DNA of 64,000 bases from Brachionus manjavacas (Eukaryota; Rotifera; Eurotatoria; Ploima; Brachionidae). Within the stretch, counting starts at the first letter, position 1. Each line of letters begins with the position of its first letter. The notes under the pieces were generated by a model, which worked only from the letters and a program-made list of their open reading frames with translations, was not told the origin of the DNA and made no database searches. The position numbers and the translations under genes were made by a program. Positions 1 to 10,164 of the stretch are shown one piece after another. The stretch lies in the NCBI GenBank assembly GCA_019054805.1, contig JAHQIY010000018.1, positions 806,001-870,000 on the forward strand. Direction: 5' to 3'.

Positions 1-1
1 C

Positions 2-214
2 AAGAGATTTCCCGAATCTGATCCAAATGAAAAAGAGCTCACCGAAAATAAATCAAAGAAACCATTAGTTGTCTTAGAAAATCAAAACGACAGTACCTTC
101 GAGTCTGAATCAAACAGTTCAACAACTGAATGTTCAATTCAAGTAGATCAATCATCTAACGAAATTTGTCAGCAAACTGCCGGTCAAAACAGCATTGAAG
201 AAAATTTAGAATGA
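2..214 (+). CDS. ORF1 C-terminal end of the retrotransposon (partial)
   Basis: An open frame enters from the left edge at base 2 and runs 70 codons to a TGA at 212-214. The peptide is hydrophilic and rich in Ser, Asn, Glu and Gln, with no recognisable domain, as expected for the tail of a LINE ORF1. Its stop overlaps the ATG of ORF2 (211-213) in an ATGA arrangement, which suggests that ORF2 is or was translated by termination-reinitiation. The beginning of ORF1 (any nucleic-acid binding or zinc-knuckle part) lies outside the window. Confidence 0.55.
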   Translation, partial: KRFPESDPNEKELTENKSKKPLVVLENQNDSTFESESNSSTTECSIQVDQSSNEICQQTAGQNSIEENLE

Positions 215-3026
215 ACAAGAAGATAAATAAATCAACTTTAAGAACAAAACCTCTTAATAAAACAAGGTTAGTAATTCCACACTGGAATTGCCTTCATTTA
301 CCTAGTAGGGTTCATCTCTTAGCCAATTTTTTAGCTCAAAAATGTCCAGACATTGTTTTGCTCAATGAACTAAAGATAGATTTAAGTGAGGCAAATATTT
401 ATCTTGATCTTCACAATTATCAATTCATAACAAAACCACGCTACAAGTATGGAGGAGAAGTAGCAATTTTAATTAAAGAAGGAATTGAATTTATACAAGA
501 TTTCTCTTATGAGGAATTCAATTCCGAACTCTTTGGTATAAAAATGAACTTAGGAAAGAATAATGAATAGTTTATATTCAGTCTTTATAATCCACCCAAT
601 ATGCTTCTGAACTTTGAGTTTTTTAAAACTGTTAATAAAAAATGTAGAAACTACATTTTAGGTGGTGATCTTAACGCCAGAACAAGGCAAATAGGCTGCG
701 TAGGGGAAAATGAAAACGGCATAATGTTGGAAAGAATAATCAATGAGTTAGACTTCTCAGTAATTAATGATAAGCGTCCTACTTTCAATATTTTTAATAG
801 GAATTACTTTGAAATTATTGATCTTTTCTTAGTTTCATCTTCATTAATTGACAAAATTACCGACTTTTGTGTCCTAAATAGTCAAGACATGACTAGTGAC
901 CATTTCCCAATCGAAGCATCGATTTCTATGGGCTATCAATTAGAAAATAAATCTGCAGCTAAAAAGTTTAACTATAAGAAAGCAAACTGGCAATTATTCA
1001 GCGAGATTTTAAATTCTCAAATAGTGAATATCACTGAAAGTTCCCTAACAATAGATCAACTAAATGATAAAATTACAGAAAATTTATTTCTACTTCACGT
1101 AAAAGCATTCCTTATCATTCGCAGAAAATCTACAAAACCAGTCTTCCCCCGAACATTGTTATTCTGATAAAAGAACGTAGGAGAGTAAGAAGAAACTTTC
1201 AAAAAACTCGCTGTCAAAATCTCAAGAAAAAATTTAATCAACTTACATTCGAGTTAAAGGCCTCTTTAAAAAAATTCTGGAATCAAAATTGATTTGATTT
1301 TATTGATAAAATGGGAAAAAACCCACTAACAAGTAGACCATTCTGGAAAAAAATAAATAAATTTAGATCAAAAAAAGGATCAAATTTAATCCCAAATTTG
1401 TTTTTAAATGACAAGGAATTCAAAACTAATGAAGAAAAGGGAAAATGCTTTGGAGAACTCCTATCTTCAATATTTAGTCCTAATTCTGATTTAATAGATC
1501 GTGATAAAGATTTCGAAATACTTAATTCTAACTCTGAATTCTTTAGAAATTATGATCAGTCTAATTTTAATGATCCAATTTGCTTAAATGAATTAATTAT
1601 GGCTCTAAAAAGATTGAAAAATGAAGCGGCATCAGGACCTGACCAAATTCATAATCTAATGTTAAAAAACTTACCTAGAAATTCATTAATAGAAATTATA
1701 GAACTTTTTAATTTATCTCTTCGAGAAGGTAGAGTCCCTAAAGCATGGAAAACATCGAACATTACTATGATTCAAAAAAAAGCCTCTTCTTTACAAAATC
1801 CTTTAAATTTTTGACCTATTAGTATAACGAGTTGTTTAGGAAAGCTCCTGGAACGAATAGTATTTTCAAGATTATACAATTACTTGGAACAAAATTCACT
1901 CCTTATCCAGGAGCAATCTGGATTTAGGAAACACCGGCGAACATCAGATAATCTTTTCTTTTTAATTCAAAAAATTGCGGAATCATTTAATAGAAAAAAA
2001 AGAGTTTGTGGCCTTTTTTTTGATATTTCTAAAGCCTTTGATAGGGTTTGGCATGAAGGTCTACTTTTTAAATTGATTAAAATTAATCCACCTCATTACT
2101 TGACCAACTGGATTAGATCCTTTTTAGATAGTAGGACATTTAAGGTAAATGTGAATGACCAATTGAGCGACGAATATCAAATAACTGCAGGTGTTCCTCA
2201 AGGCTCAGTAATTAGTCCTCTTTTATTTAGTATATATATTAATGACATCCCCAAAAGAAACAAAACAAATAATGAATACTCTCTGCTTTTCGCAGATGAT
2301 CTAGTTACATTCTTCATTTATAACAAAAAGGGGAACCTAGAAAATAAGATTAATAAATACCTCAACGAACTAGAACAATGGCTTATTAAATGGAAAATGT
2401 AGATATCAGTTGAAAAGTCATGTTCAGTAGTCTTTTCTAGGTACAAAAAAGAGGGCGATAATCTAAACTTAAAAATCTATGGAAACAGAATAGTGAGCCA
2501 AAAAGAAATCAAGTTTCTTGGTATTAAATTTGATTCTAAGTTAAACTTTAATACACTAGTAGACGAAATTAAAGAACGCTGCAACAAAAGGCTAAATATT
2601 ATTAAGATATTGTCAAACAAAAAATGGGGTCTCAATCAAAACACACTAGGAAATTTATATAAATCTTTAGTCGGATCGATTTTAGACTATTCTTTTCTTT
2701 GCTTAAATTCATTTTCAGAAAATAATATCAAAAAACTACAAGCAATTCAGAATACAGCAGTCAGATCTATTCTTAAGTTAAAATATGATACTCCCTCCAA
2801 CATCGTGCAACATGAAGCTTTTAATAAACTAAAATTACTAACAGTCTCGAATCGTCTTTTTGAGTTGAGCGAGACATATGTTGGGACAGGACTGAGTCAT
2901 TCTATTCCATTGGTTGAAAGACTGGTGAAAGAATACAAAGCAGGTTTCGAATCAAGACATATTGAATACCCAACTCCATTGTGTAATTGCTACCTTACTA
3001 TTTCTTCTTTTTTTCCTGAAACTTGA
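211..3026 (+). pseudogene. Retrotransposon ORF2: AP endonuclease plus reverse transcriptase, broken
   Basis: The first part (211-1167) is an exonuclease-endonuclease-phosphatase domain: LLNELK near the start, GGDLNARTR (GDxNAR), and TSDHFPIEA (SDH) at its end. It is interrupted in frame by TAG at 568-570. A frameshift near 1135-1150 moves the reading into the frame of 1311-3026. There TGA at 1290-1292, TGA at 1812-1814 and TAG at 2400-2402 interrupt reverse transcriptase, with motifs GPDQIH, SGFRKHR, FDISKAFDRVWH, AGVPQGSVISPLLF and the catalytic FADD (around 2289-2300). The C-terminal thumb-like region follows (LGIKFDSKLNF onward). In the related copy at 48.7 kb the codon matching the TAG at 2400 is AAG, so this stop is probably a point mutation. 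Inactive. Confidence 0.88.
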
Positions 3027-3196
3027 ACTATTTAAACATGTGCCACATGAAACAATCTTTTCCAATTTATGTCTTTTCAACTTTAAATTTTTTTAGCTTA
3101 TTTACTCTATTTTGATTCTTTTTTTTTTTTTTGTCTAATTTTATTTACTTTAATTTTATTTTTATTTTATTTTTTTTATTTTATTTTTAATTTATT

Positions 3197-3221
3197 CTGA
3201 AGGAGCTTTAGCTCGCTACAG
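3197..3221 (+). other. Conserved 3' stem-loop of the LINE family
   Basis: The sequence CTG AAG GAGC TTTA GCTC GCTA CAG can form a GAGC/GCTC stem with a four-base loop, plus outer CTG/CAG pairing. The same element with changed loop bases occurs in minus-strand copies at 47935-47970, 25821-25852 and 60951-60982. Because it is the only part kept in the shortest copies and sits directly before the terminal A-rich tail, it is probably the RNA feature that the element's reverse transcriptase recognises. The role is inferred. Confidence 0.5.
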
Positions 3222-3244
3222 AAAACAAATAAATAATAAAATAA

Positions 3245-3570
3245 AATTTATCAATCAAATAAAAAATTTAAAATATTTTTCATTACTATATTTAATTAAT
3301 TTAGTCTTTTAGTGAGTCTTTTTTAGACCTTAATCGATATAAATCAACAAATAATAAAATAAAGAATTTTGAAATTTCTTTAAGTTGTTTATTAGAATTC
3401 ATTTGTTTTTTTTTATCTTATTTTGGCATACTGGAATCTTAAAAGATCGTTTACTGATCCTAAAAAAAAGTGAACTGAACTCATAAAGATTTTAAAAAAG
3501 AAAATGTCAAGACTCTTGATCAAATCTTGCCCAAGATCATTCCTGGAATTAATTCATGGGTACCGCTATT
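3245..3570. other. AT-rich spacer, nothing recognised
   Basis: Low-complexity T/A-rich sequence between the retrotransposon and the coding relic starting at 3575. No long open frame, RNA gene or repeat shared elsewhere in the window was noticed. Confidence 0.5.
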
Positions 3571-3574
3571 TTTT

Positions 3575-3990
3575 TTACTTAGGGCTGGGGAGTAATGATT
3601 GGGGTCTTTTCAAGACGAATTTTTTTGAAATTAACTCTTGCACAGGTGGATTGTTCGAATCTGATTTTTCATATACGCTGATACCCAAATCATTTACATT
3701 TTGAGTTCCATTGGCTGACGAGTAAAGACGTTGGTTGTAGCTATAGAGCGACCTGCACGACGCTTTCTTTCAAGTGGAATTTTCATTCCTAGTTCTTTGA
3801 TATAACAAAGTTTTTAAAATAAAATTTAGTAAAAGTTTTTGAGAATTGTTAGGTGAATAAAAATTTACTTAGCATACTCAACTAACTCATTCATTGTGTT
3901 ACATTTGTTACCATGTTCATTACGACGATAGTTTGTTAGAAATTGTTCAGTTGTTTTTTGCTTGGACGTTCGATTTTTTGCTTTTCTAGT
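3575..3990 (-). pseudogene. Decayed coding relic with a transposase-like basic C-terminus
   Basis: On the minus strand three open pieces follow each other. 3990 to about 3868 ends with YRRNEHGNKC and then MNELVEYAK, followed by a GTAAAT donor. About 3803-3715 contains ELGMKIPLERKRRAGRS and TTNVFTRQP. About 3728-3575, shifted one frame, ends with RPQSLLPSPK and a stop. The K-R-K-R-R-A-G-R stretch followed by a short 'T..A..RQ' segment recalls the C-termini of transposon-derived proteins, but this is an impression. The pieces do not join in one frame: the splice phase is off by one and there is a frameshift near 3720. I read it as a pseudogene of unknown family. Confidence 0.35.
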
Positions 3991-4690
3991 TCTAGAATAT
4001 ATTATTTTTGTTTTTTTTATATATTTTACGCGTTAAGCAAATTACAGTGGGTATTTTAAAAACGTATGGTATTTGTATAAAAATTTTTTTTATTTAATTA
4101 TGGATTTCGATCTAAAATTTGTAAAATAAAAAGCATTAAATGATAAAATATATCTGATTTATTTTAAAAGTTTTTCGAATTAAATTTCAGGATATTTTGC
4201 TAAATAAAATAAAATTTCAGATCGCTGGCAATTATTACATTGGCAATAAATATATTCTTGCAAGATTTGGAAAAAAACCAATTCTCCTATTCAGCATACT
4301 ACGAGAATTATGCTAATAATTGACAATTTAATCTCCAGTATCATTATAAACACTTTTACAAAAATCAAAAAAGCTTTTTAAAAGAAATTCATTTAATAAG
4401 TTTCAAAAATTTATCTAAAAAAAACAATTATAAATTATTTTATAAAAGGAAATAAAAATTGAAAGCTAGGTTAAAAAATATCATAAAAAAATAAGCATAA
4501 ATATCTAAGTAATTTTTAAAAATTTATTTGATATTAATTTTTTTATGAAATTAAAGATTTTCCTTTTCCTTTTCAAATTTGGCGAATTATTGACTTTAAA
4601 TAATTAAAGAATTTTTAATTGTTTATTTTTTCTCATAAAGAGAAATTTTAAAATATTTGGAGTTGTTTTTGTAATTTAATTTTGAAATAA
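3991..4690. other. AT-rich spacer, nothing recognised
   Basis: Homopolymer-rich intergenic sequence with short chance frames only. It ends at the beginning of the duplicated block that starts near 4691. Confidence 0.5.
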
Positions 4691-5180
4691 GTTGAATATT
4701 TTGCTTTGCTCTCTTAAAAATTTTTCATGTAAAGAAAATTATTAAAAATTTGAATTTCATTTTCATTTTAAAAAAATCACAGTTAAACGAATTCAACTTG
4801 ATTAGTTTGATTAAAAATGACAAGCTTAAATATTGATAATGTGACGATAATTTTTGATGGCAAATTAGAAGATCAATGCTTGCTACAACTTGCCAAAACA
4901 AACACATCAAAAATTGTCTCTTTCAAAAGTATTTTTTTTTTCTTTAAATTGAATAAAATTGACATTTTTTTTATTCTAAAAAGAAACTGGAATAGAAATT
5001 CTAAAATTAGATTTGGAAACTGAAACTTACCTTGAGAAATTTGAAACAAAAAATTTGATTATGATTAAATCAAAACGTGAAAAATTTCCCATATTTTTTG
5101 ATTGTTTTGAAGGTAAATTTTTTCGAAAATGCATTTTTTTTTTAAATTCGATCAGTTTTCCTTTTTTTTTAGTCTTCAGA
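4691..5180 (+). repeat. Upstream copy of a direct duplication (partner 6767-7262)
   Basis: About 490 bp are repeated in direct orientation 2.08 kb downstream: the untranslated lead-in (GAATATTTTGCTTTGCTCTC onward), the first leader exon, its short intron, the second leader exon and the start of the next intron. Flanks and intron starts are nearly identical, but the second half of the second leader exon is strongly diverged. The duplication does not include the large body exon of the Crinkler-like gene (7316-9405). Confidence 0.8.
4817..5112 (+). CDS. Duplicate leader ('header') exons of the Crinkler-like gene, no body attached
   Basis: Two exons mirror the first two exons of the gene at 6894: 4817-4928 (112 nt, ATG MTSLNIDNV...) and 4984-5112 (129 nt), with a 55-bp GT-AG intron. 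Exon lengths and phases equal those of the downstream copy, both frames are open and both splice sites are intact. No NTPase body follows before 6.7 kb. The second exon ends in phase 1, the same as the acceptor of the body exon at 7316, so a transcript starting here could splice over about 2.2 kb onto the shared body as an alternative first-exon set. The alternative is a stranded partial duplication. No transcript evidence is available, so both stay open. Confidence 0.5.
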
Positions 5181-6766
5181 TGATTTAGGAATTTATTTCG
5201 AATAAAAAATTGATAAATTTAATTAAACATCGGAACCGTTGCTCAAAAAGGTACTTGAAAAGGAGATGAGCGCCTCACCTATATCTATGAGGAAAGAATA
5301 GGGACAATTATTCTAAGTCAAAGTCTTAAGTAAATGACTTGACTTCAGAAAAAAATTATTCAAATGACTTGTCTAGGTTTCTTGAAGATTTCTTTATTTT
5401 CTCTTCTCCCGTCTACAAAGGAACCATTTTAGAAGTTAAATTTGTTGCAACTAATTTTTTAGCAAAGCTAATTATGTTTAAAGAAAGCTAAATTCATCAT
5501 TTTTTAGCCTTTTTTGAAGCAAAAATATGATTGAATCTATCTGTATTTGAACACATTTATAGATTTGGGTAAATTTGGGTTAGATTTAAGGTAATTTATT
5601 AATTTTTCACGATAATAATTGAAAAAAATTGAGCGAAACATGGCACTGACAGAGCATCATTTAAGTTTTAAATGGATAAGGATTTAAATCTTGTCATATT
5701 TTTCTAAAAAGTTAGGATCGAAAGTAAAATGGAATAAGATAAATTAAATAAATAAATTTTAAACTAATTAAAAACAGGTCAAGCAAAATATGTAAATAAT
5801 AACGAAAGTAAAAATGAAAATTAGAGAAATATCTAATTGAAATTATTATTCAAATTGAAAAAAAATCTTCCTTTTTTAACAATCTAAAATAGAGAAATTT
5901 AGAACACAAAATTAAATTAAAATCCAATATTTATAATCTATTGACACTCTTTCTTAAAAATGTTTTTTAATTTAAGACAAAGTTTTTAATATAAATTTAT
6001 GCAAAATATTCAAAAATTTAAAAAAATTTTTTTTAGATAACAACAAATTTAATAGAATAACAATTTACTAATTAAAACTTGATATTTTAAAAGTTTATTA
6101 TTAATTTTTTAATAAAATGTGGCAAAAAGTTAATAATTTTGTCTACTATTTAATAAAGTGTTAATTAATAAATTAATCGTTTTATTCAAATTTTGGGATA
6201 TCAAACAAAAGTTAATGAATATATTAAGAAAATTTTTCGATTTTTTTATTATTTTAGGTGAAATAATTGATGATTTAATTTTGAAGTATTTTTTGAATAT
6301 TTTCTAAAATTCCTAAAATAAAATCATATTTTTCAATATTTTAGTAAGTCAAATGAATATTCAATTAAATTTTTTATATTAATTATTCAATTTGATGACC
6401 TTTCATTTTTTGAGCTCGAAAATTTAATTTAGGTAAATAAAATGATGTTGAAATAAATAATCTAATTTTATTGTTTTTGTTAAATATTTTTATTATTTTC
6501 TATTGTGGTTAGTTTAATAATAAAGGAAAGAGCTGTAGTTCAGTTTCTTTTTGAATTTCTTAAAACTGTCAAAGTTTTAAAGCGAAAAAATATGATATTT
6601 AGACACTGTCTGAAATATCATTAAAAACATCATGTGAGTGATAAACAAGTGAAAAATAGAAAATTTTAAGCATGCTGTATAATATATGAATGGGTAATTT
6701 TTAATATTTATACTGTAAAAATTGCACTTAAAATTTTGTAAAAGAAAATTGGTAATTTTTAAATCG
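5181..6766. other. AT-rich spacer between the duplicated leader blocks
   Basis: Sequence between the two leader copies. The stretch 5220-5470 has somewhat higher complexity (for example GAGATGAGCGCCTCACC near 5265) but no open frame worth calling. The rest is A/T-run sequence. If the upstream leader is used, this would be intron. Confidence 0.4.
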
Positions 6767-7262
6767 GTTGAATATTTTGTTTTGCTCTCTTAAAATTTTT
6801 CATGTAAAGAAAATAATTAAAAATTTGAATTTCATTTTCATTTTTAAAAAAATCACAGTTAAACGAATTCAACTTGATTTAATTTGATTAAAAATGACAA
6901 GCTTAAACATTGATAATGTGATAATATTTTTTGATGGCAAATTTGAAGATAAATGCTTGCTACAACTTGCCAAAACAAACACATCAAAAATTGTCTCTTT
7001 CAAAAGTATTTTTTTTTCTTTAAATTGAATAAAATAGACATTTTTTTATTCAAAAAAGAAAATGGAATAGAAATTGTAAAATTAGATTTGGATACTGAAA
7101 TTTTTCTTGAGAAAAGTGAGATGCATAGATCACTTTCGGTTAAAATTAAAGAATTTCAATTTCGTTTATTTTTTGCTATTTTAGAAGGTAAATTTTTTCG
7201 AAAATGCATTTTTTTAAAAAATTCGATCAGTTTTCCTTTTTTTTTCAGTTTTTTGATGATTT
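6767..7262 (+). repeat. Downstream copy of the direct duplication (partner 4691-5180)
   Basis: Second copy of the leader block; it carries exons 1 and 2 of the Crinkler-like gene and runs directly into its body exon. See the partner entry for the pattern of conservation. Confidence 0.8.
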
Positions 7263-9405
7263 AGGAATTTATTTCGAAAAAAAAATAGAAAAATTTAATT
7301 AAATTTTTTATTAAGATCTTCAAAAATGCTTTGACTGGCTTGAAAATAAAAGCCAGAGTGAAAAGAAGAAGCCTGAAGAAAAACTTGTGATACAACTCAT
7401 AGTTGATAGCTTCGAAAAAACCCTCACTCTTGAAAATTCGAAATTGAATTTAAAACCGGAAGATTACATCTTTGAAAAAATAGTCGATTGTTGGAAGAAT
7501 GCATCTCAAGTTTATGGCAATTTTACTACAGTTTGTCAATCGTCAGGATTTGGGAAATCAAGGGCCTGCCAAAATTTGTCCACAAAAGCCTATGTAGTTT
7601 ATTGCTGTCTTAGATCAAACCTATCTAGATCAGGCTATCCTAAACGAAGTTATTTGGCCAAAGACTTGACTGACTTTTTTCCTAGCGAACAATCAGCGAG
7701 AGAATACTTTATTTCTTATTTTAACATGTTTGTTCATTTTTTAAACCAAAATCCATCAGTCTCACAAAAAGAGTTTTACAAAAAGTTTTCAAATGGTTTT
7801 GATGGTCAGTCCACTTATTCTGAACACTATGAACAAATTGCAAATAACATTAAACAGCTTCAAAACAATTGTCCAAAGACAGACCAACTAATTGACTATG
7901 TGAACAATAAGCCTTTGATATTTGTGTTTGATGAAGCAAGTTCTCTACTTAAACCTGACTTCGACCCTAAATCGGATGAATTGTTCATAAAGCCAAACTA
8001 TTTTATATTGCGCAGTCTTATTTCAGAAATTAATCAAGGTAAAAAAATATTTGTCCTTTTTTTGGACACTTTTTCAAGCCTGAGCAGTTTTATGCCTAGC
8101 AAATGGTTTGATCCGTCTCAGAGAGCATCTCGATCTAAATTGATAGAACCAATTTATCTTCTTCCAAATTGGGATGTTTTTGTTGATATTGAGGCAATAA
8201 AAACTCCAAAAGACTCAATGACTTTCGAAAATATTTGCTCTTTTGGCAGACCCTTGTGGGGTTCTTTGGTAACGACTAGAAATTCAAACAAAAAGTATAA
8301 CCAAATAAGCTGTAAAGATTTTGTTAGTTTGGCAAAATCAAAGCTTGTTGGTGGCGGAATCAAAAAACTCAATGAGTTCACAATTAATGACTCTTTGGCT
8401 ATTCTCAGTTGCCGCATTGGTACAATCAGACCGCTAGTTACTTCTACATGCCAGGATTTGGTGGCCAAGAACATGGCTGTTTGCACATATGCCAATTATG
8501 AAAAGAACATATTTAAAATTGAATATCCTTCGGAACCATTTTTGTCCAACGCTGCCGCATTTTATTTCAACGAAACAATAACGAATAATAATATGATTCA
8601 ATCTGGTCTATTCTTTTTGATAAACAATCTTAACCAAGCTGTGCTGAATTCAATTGTTGACCAGGGTGATAAAGGTGAGACCATAACCAAAATTCTGCTG
8701 TTGAACGCTTATGATGCTTCGGTTAAACAACTAGAATTAGATGACATATTAGACTCAGCAAAAAAATATTGTTCCTATATCAAAGTTGAATGTTTTATCA
8801 AAAATTTATATGGTCCAATTGGTCTAGAAATAATAAGAAACCAGCTTGGTGTCAATACATCTAATAAATTACTCAATGGTTATGTTCGATTTAATCACTT
8901 TGTTCGGGCGCAATGTAGCAAAGAAAAACTCAACTTGAAAAATTTAATTAAGCGGTGCTGTGCTGTCCAGTGTGCTAAAACAGAACCTGGAGTTGGTTTT
9001 GTAATTCCTGTCATTTATAGTTTGGATGAGAACAATTTCGAGGAAATGTCAGTAATATTAGTGCAGACAAAGTTGCATGCAACAATCACGTCAATAAAAA
9101 AGAACTATCTGAAAAAGATCCAAATCTGTAGATCAGATATAAGAACACCATTTCTGGTAATTTACATGCAGTTAGGACAAGTAAAAAAACCCAAGATAAA
9201 TCAAGATTTGAATCCAAATTTAAAGAACAGAGCAATCATTTATTCAGAAGGAATTTCTTCAAAGGTTTTTTGTTCGATAAATGCTGACGAAGAGACCAGT
9301 TTACGTAATTTTTCAAAATCTCAAAACTGCTCTTATTTGACTGGCATTGAGGAAAAAATAGCCGAACAAATATATTTTTCATCGGACAATTTGATTTTGG
9401 ATTAG
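6894..9405 (+). CDS. Crinkler-like P-loop NTPase protein
   Basis: Three-exon model: 6894-7005, 7059-7187, 7316-9405, all GT-AG and phase-consistent, giving 776 residues. Residues 1-81 are a short leader; the body follows. Walker A is SSGFGKSR (about 156-163), followed by a conserved 'V.YCCLR...GYP' stretch. A hydrophobic strand ending in FDEAS (about 279-289) looks like Walker B, and FGRPLWGS lies at about 390-397. Further on come GDKGETITKILLLNAYD (about 531-547) and VILVQTK (about 660-666), which could be the E and Q-x-K parts of a degenerate restriction-endonuclease-like fold. This order matches the NTPase-nuclease body I associate with Crinkler-type proteins of fungi, oomycetes and scattered animals, in which short swappable N-terminal headers precede the body. 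Such proteins are discussed as effectors or selfish-element derivatives; the role here is unknown. Appears intact. The family call rests on remembered motifs. Confidence 0.65.
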
Positions 9406-9621
9406 AATATTTTTTGTAGCAGATTATCATTTTTTTATTTAATCAAAAAACTTTTAGTCAAATATTTAACAGAATTTTTTTTTTATTCAATTATTTTTAA
9501 TTGACTAATATTTATCTAAATTTGTTAATTTAATTAAATAAAATTTTTTATTTAGTTTTTTTTTTTTATTTTCTTTGAAAATTTCCTGATTAAAATTTCC
9601 CTTTATTTTTATTTTCTTTTA
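9406..9621. other. 3' flank of the Crinkler-like gene
   Basis: T-rich flank with AATAAA at about 9537-9542, a plausible polyadenylation signal for the upstream gene. No other feature seen. Confidence 0.35.
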
Positions 9622-9830
9622 ATTCAAAAAGAAGAGTTGATTGTCAAAGAACCCAAAGATTTTACCAAACTAGACCCTATTGTCACTTTTTCCGAATTGA
9701 GTGACATAATAGCGAACCCAGACCATCCAAATATCCAGTTGGTAATTGCTAAAGCACTTTAATATCTCTCCATGCAGAAGTTCCAATTTTCTTCATACAT
9801 TAAATTTTTAATGCTTTTAAAAATCTAAAT
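9622..9830 (+). pseudogene. Broken partial copy of an AK9 exon
   Basis: Plus-strand translation from 9622 gives KEELIVKEPKDF, KLDPIVTFSEL and then ANPDHPNIQLV before a stop at 9760. This aligns with the fifth coding exon of AK9 on the other strand (KEESIVNEPIDYAKLDP, then VNPDHPDIQLA, around 17330-17490). Beyond the stop the similarity continues degenerately (MQKFQFS...YIKFL against KQQFNL...EYIKVL). It is an inverted, truncated duplicate about 0.9 kb beyond the end of AK9, without a usable frame. Both sides lack other AK9 exons, so this was a duplication of roughly 200 bp. Confidence 0.75.
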
Positions 9831-10164
9831 GTAAATTATATTTTTTTAATCACTTGGTTTAAAAATTACTACTTACTTGAAAAAATTCAAAATAGTAGCA
9901 AGCAAACCTGTGCCATCAATCCAGAAAAAAAAATAAGTCTCTGAACATGAGGTATCTAAATTAAATTTTACAAACTTGTGAAAAAAAATTTTTAGGCAAG
10001 ATTGGATGTTTCAATTTATTTTCAAATTGAAAAGCACCTTACTAGAAGAATCAATTGACCTTTGAATATCTGTCCATGCAGAAGTTCCAATTTTCTTTAT
10101 ACATTAAATTTTTAATGCTTTTAAAAATCTAAATGTAAATTATATTTTTTAATCACTTGGTTTA
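9761..10164. repeat. 100-bp direct repeats flanking a dispersed 180-bp repeat
   Basis: The tail of the AK9-derived pseudo-exon (9761-9861) is repeated almost identically at 10065-10164, both starting AATATCT and ending CACTTGGTTTA. Between them, 9878-10060 is a segment found again in inverted orientation at 24301-24488. The structure is consistent with a repeat that moved into the pseudo-exon and was accompanied by a duplication of about 100 bp of target, or with a tandem duplication that captured it. Confidence 0.7.

Larger units (their letters stand above)
1..3240 (+). mobile_element. Non-LTR (LINE-type) retrotransposon, 5' end outside the window, decayed
   Basis: A LINE-like element covers the left edge. 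It has an ORF1 tail (2-214), an ORF2 encoding an AP-type endonuclease followed by reverse transcriptase (211-3026), an AT-rich 3' UTR, and a 3' end with a short stem-loop (3197-3221) followed by an AAATAAATAATAAAATAAAA-like tail near 3222-3243. No LTRs are visible. ORF2 carries at least four in-frame stops and one frameshift, so this copy cannot act autonomously. A 5'-truncated minus-strand relative is at 47911-49080, and isolated 3' tails of the same or a related family lie at 25821-25852 and 60951-60982. The RT motifs (SKAFDRVWHEG, AGVPQGS, FADDLV) suit the jockey/CR1/I assemblage; the clade was not resolved. Confidence 0.9.

Noticed and set aside
1290..1814. Two in-frame TGA codons in the LINE RT at Trp-like positions, suggesting a reassigned TGA
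   Set aside because: Other genes here use TGG for Trp, and the same ORF also contains in-frame TAG codons and a frameshift, so simple decay explains it.
4725..4910. Minus-strand 61-codon frame over the leader exon
   Set aside because: Overlaps the better supported plus-strand leader exon and lacks motif support.
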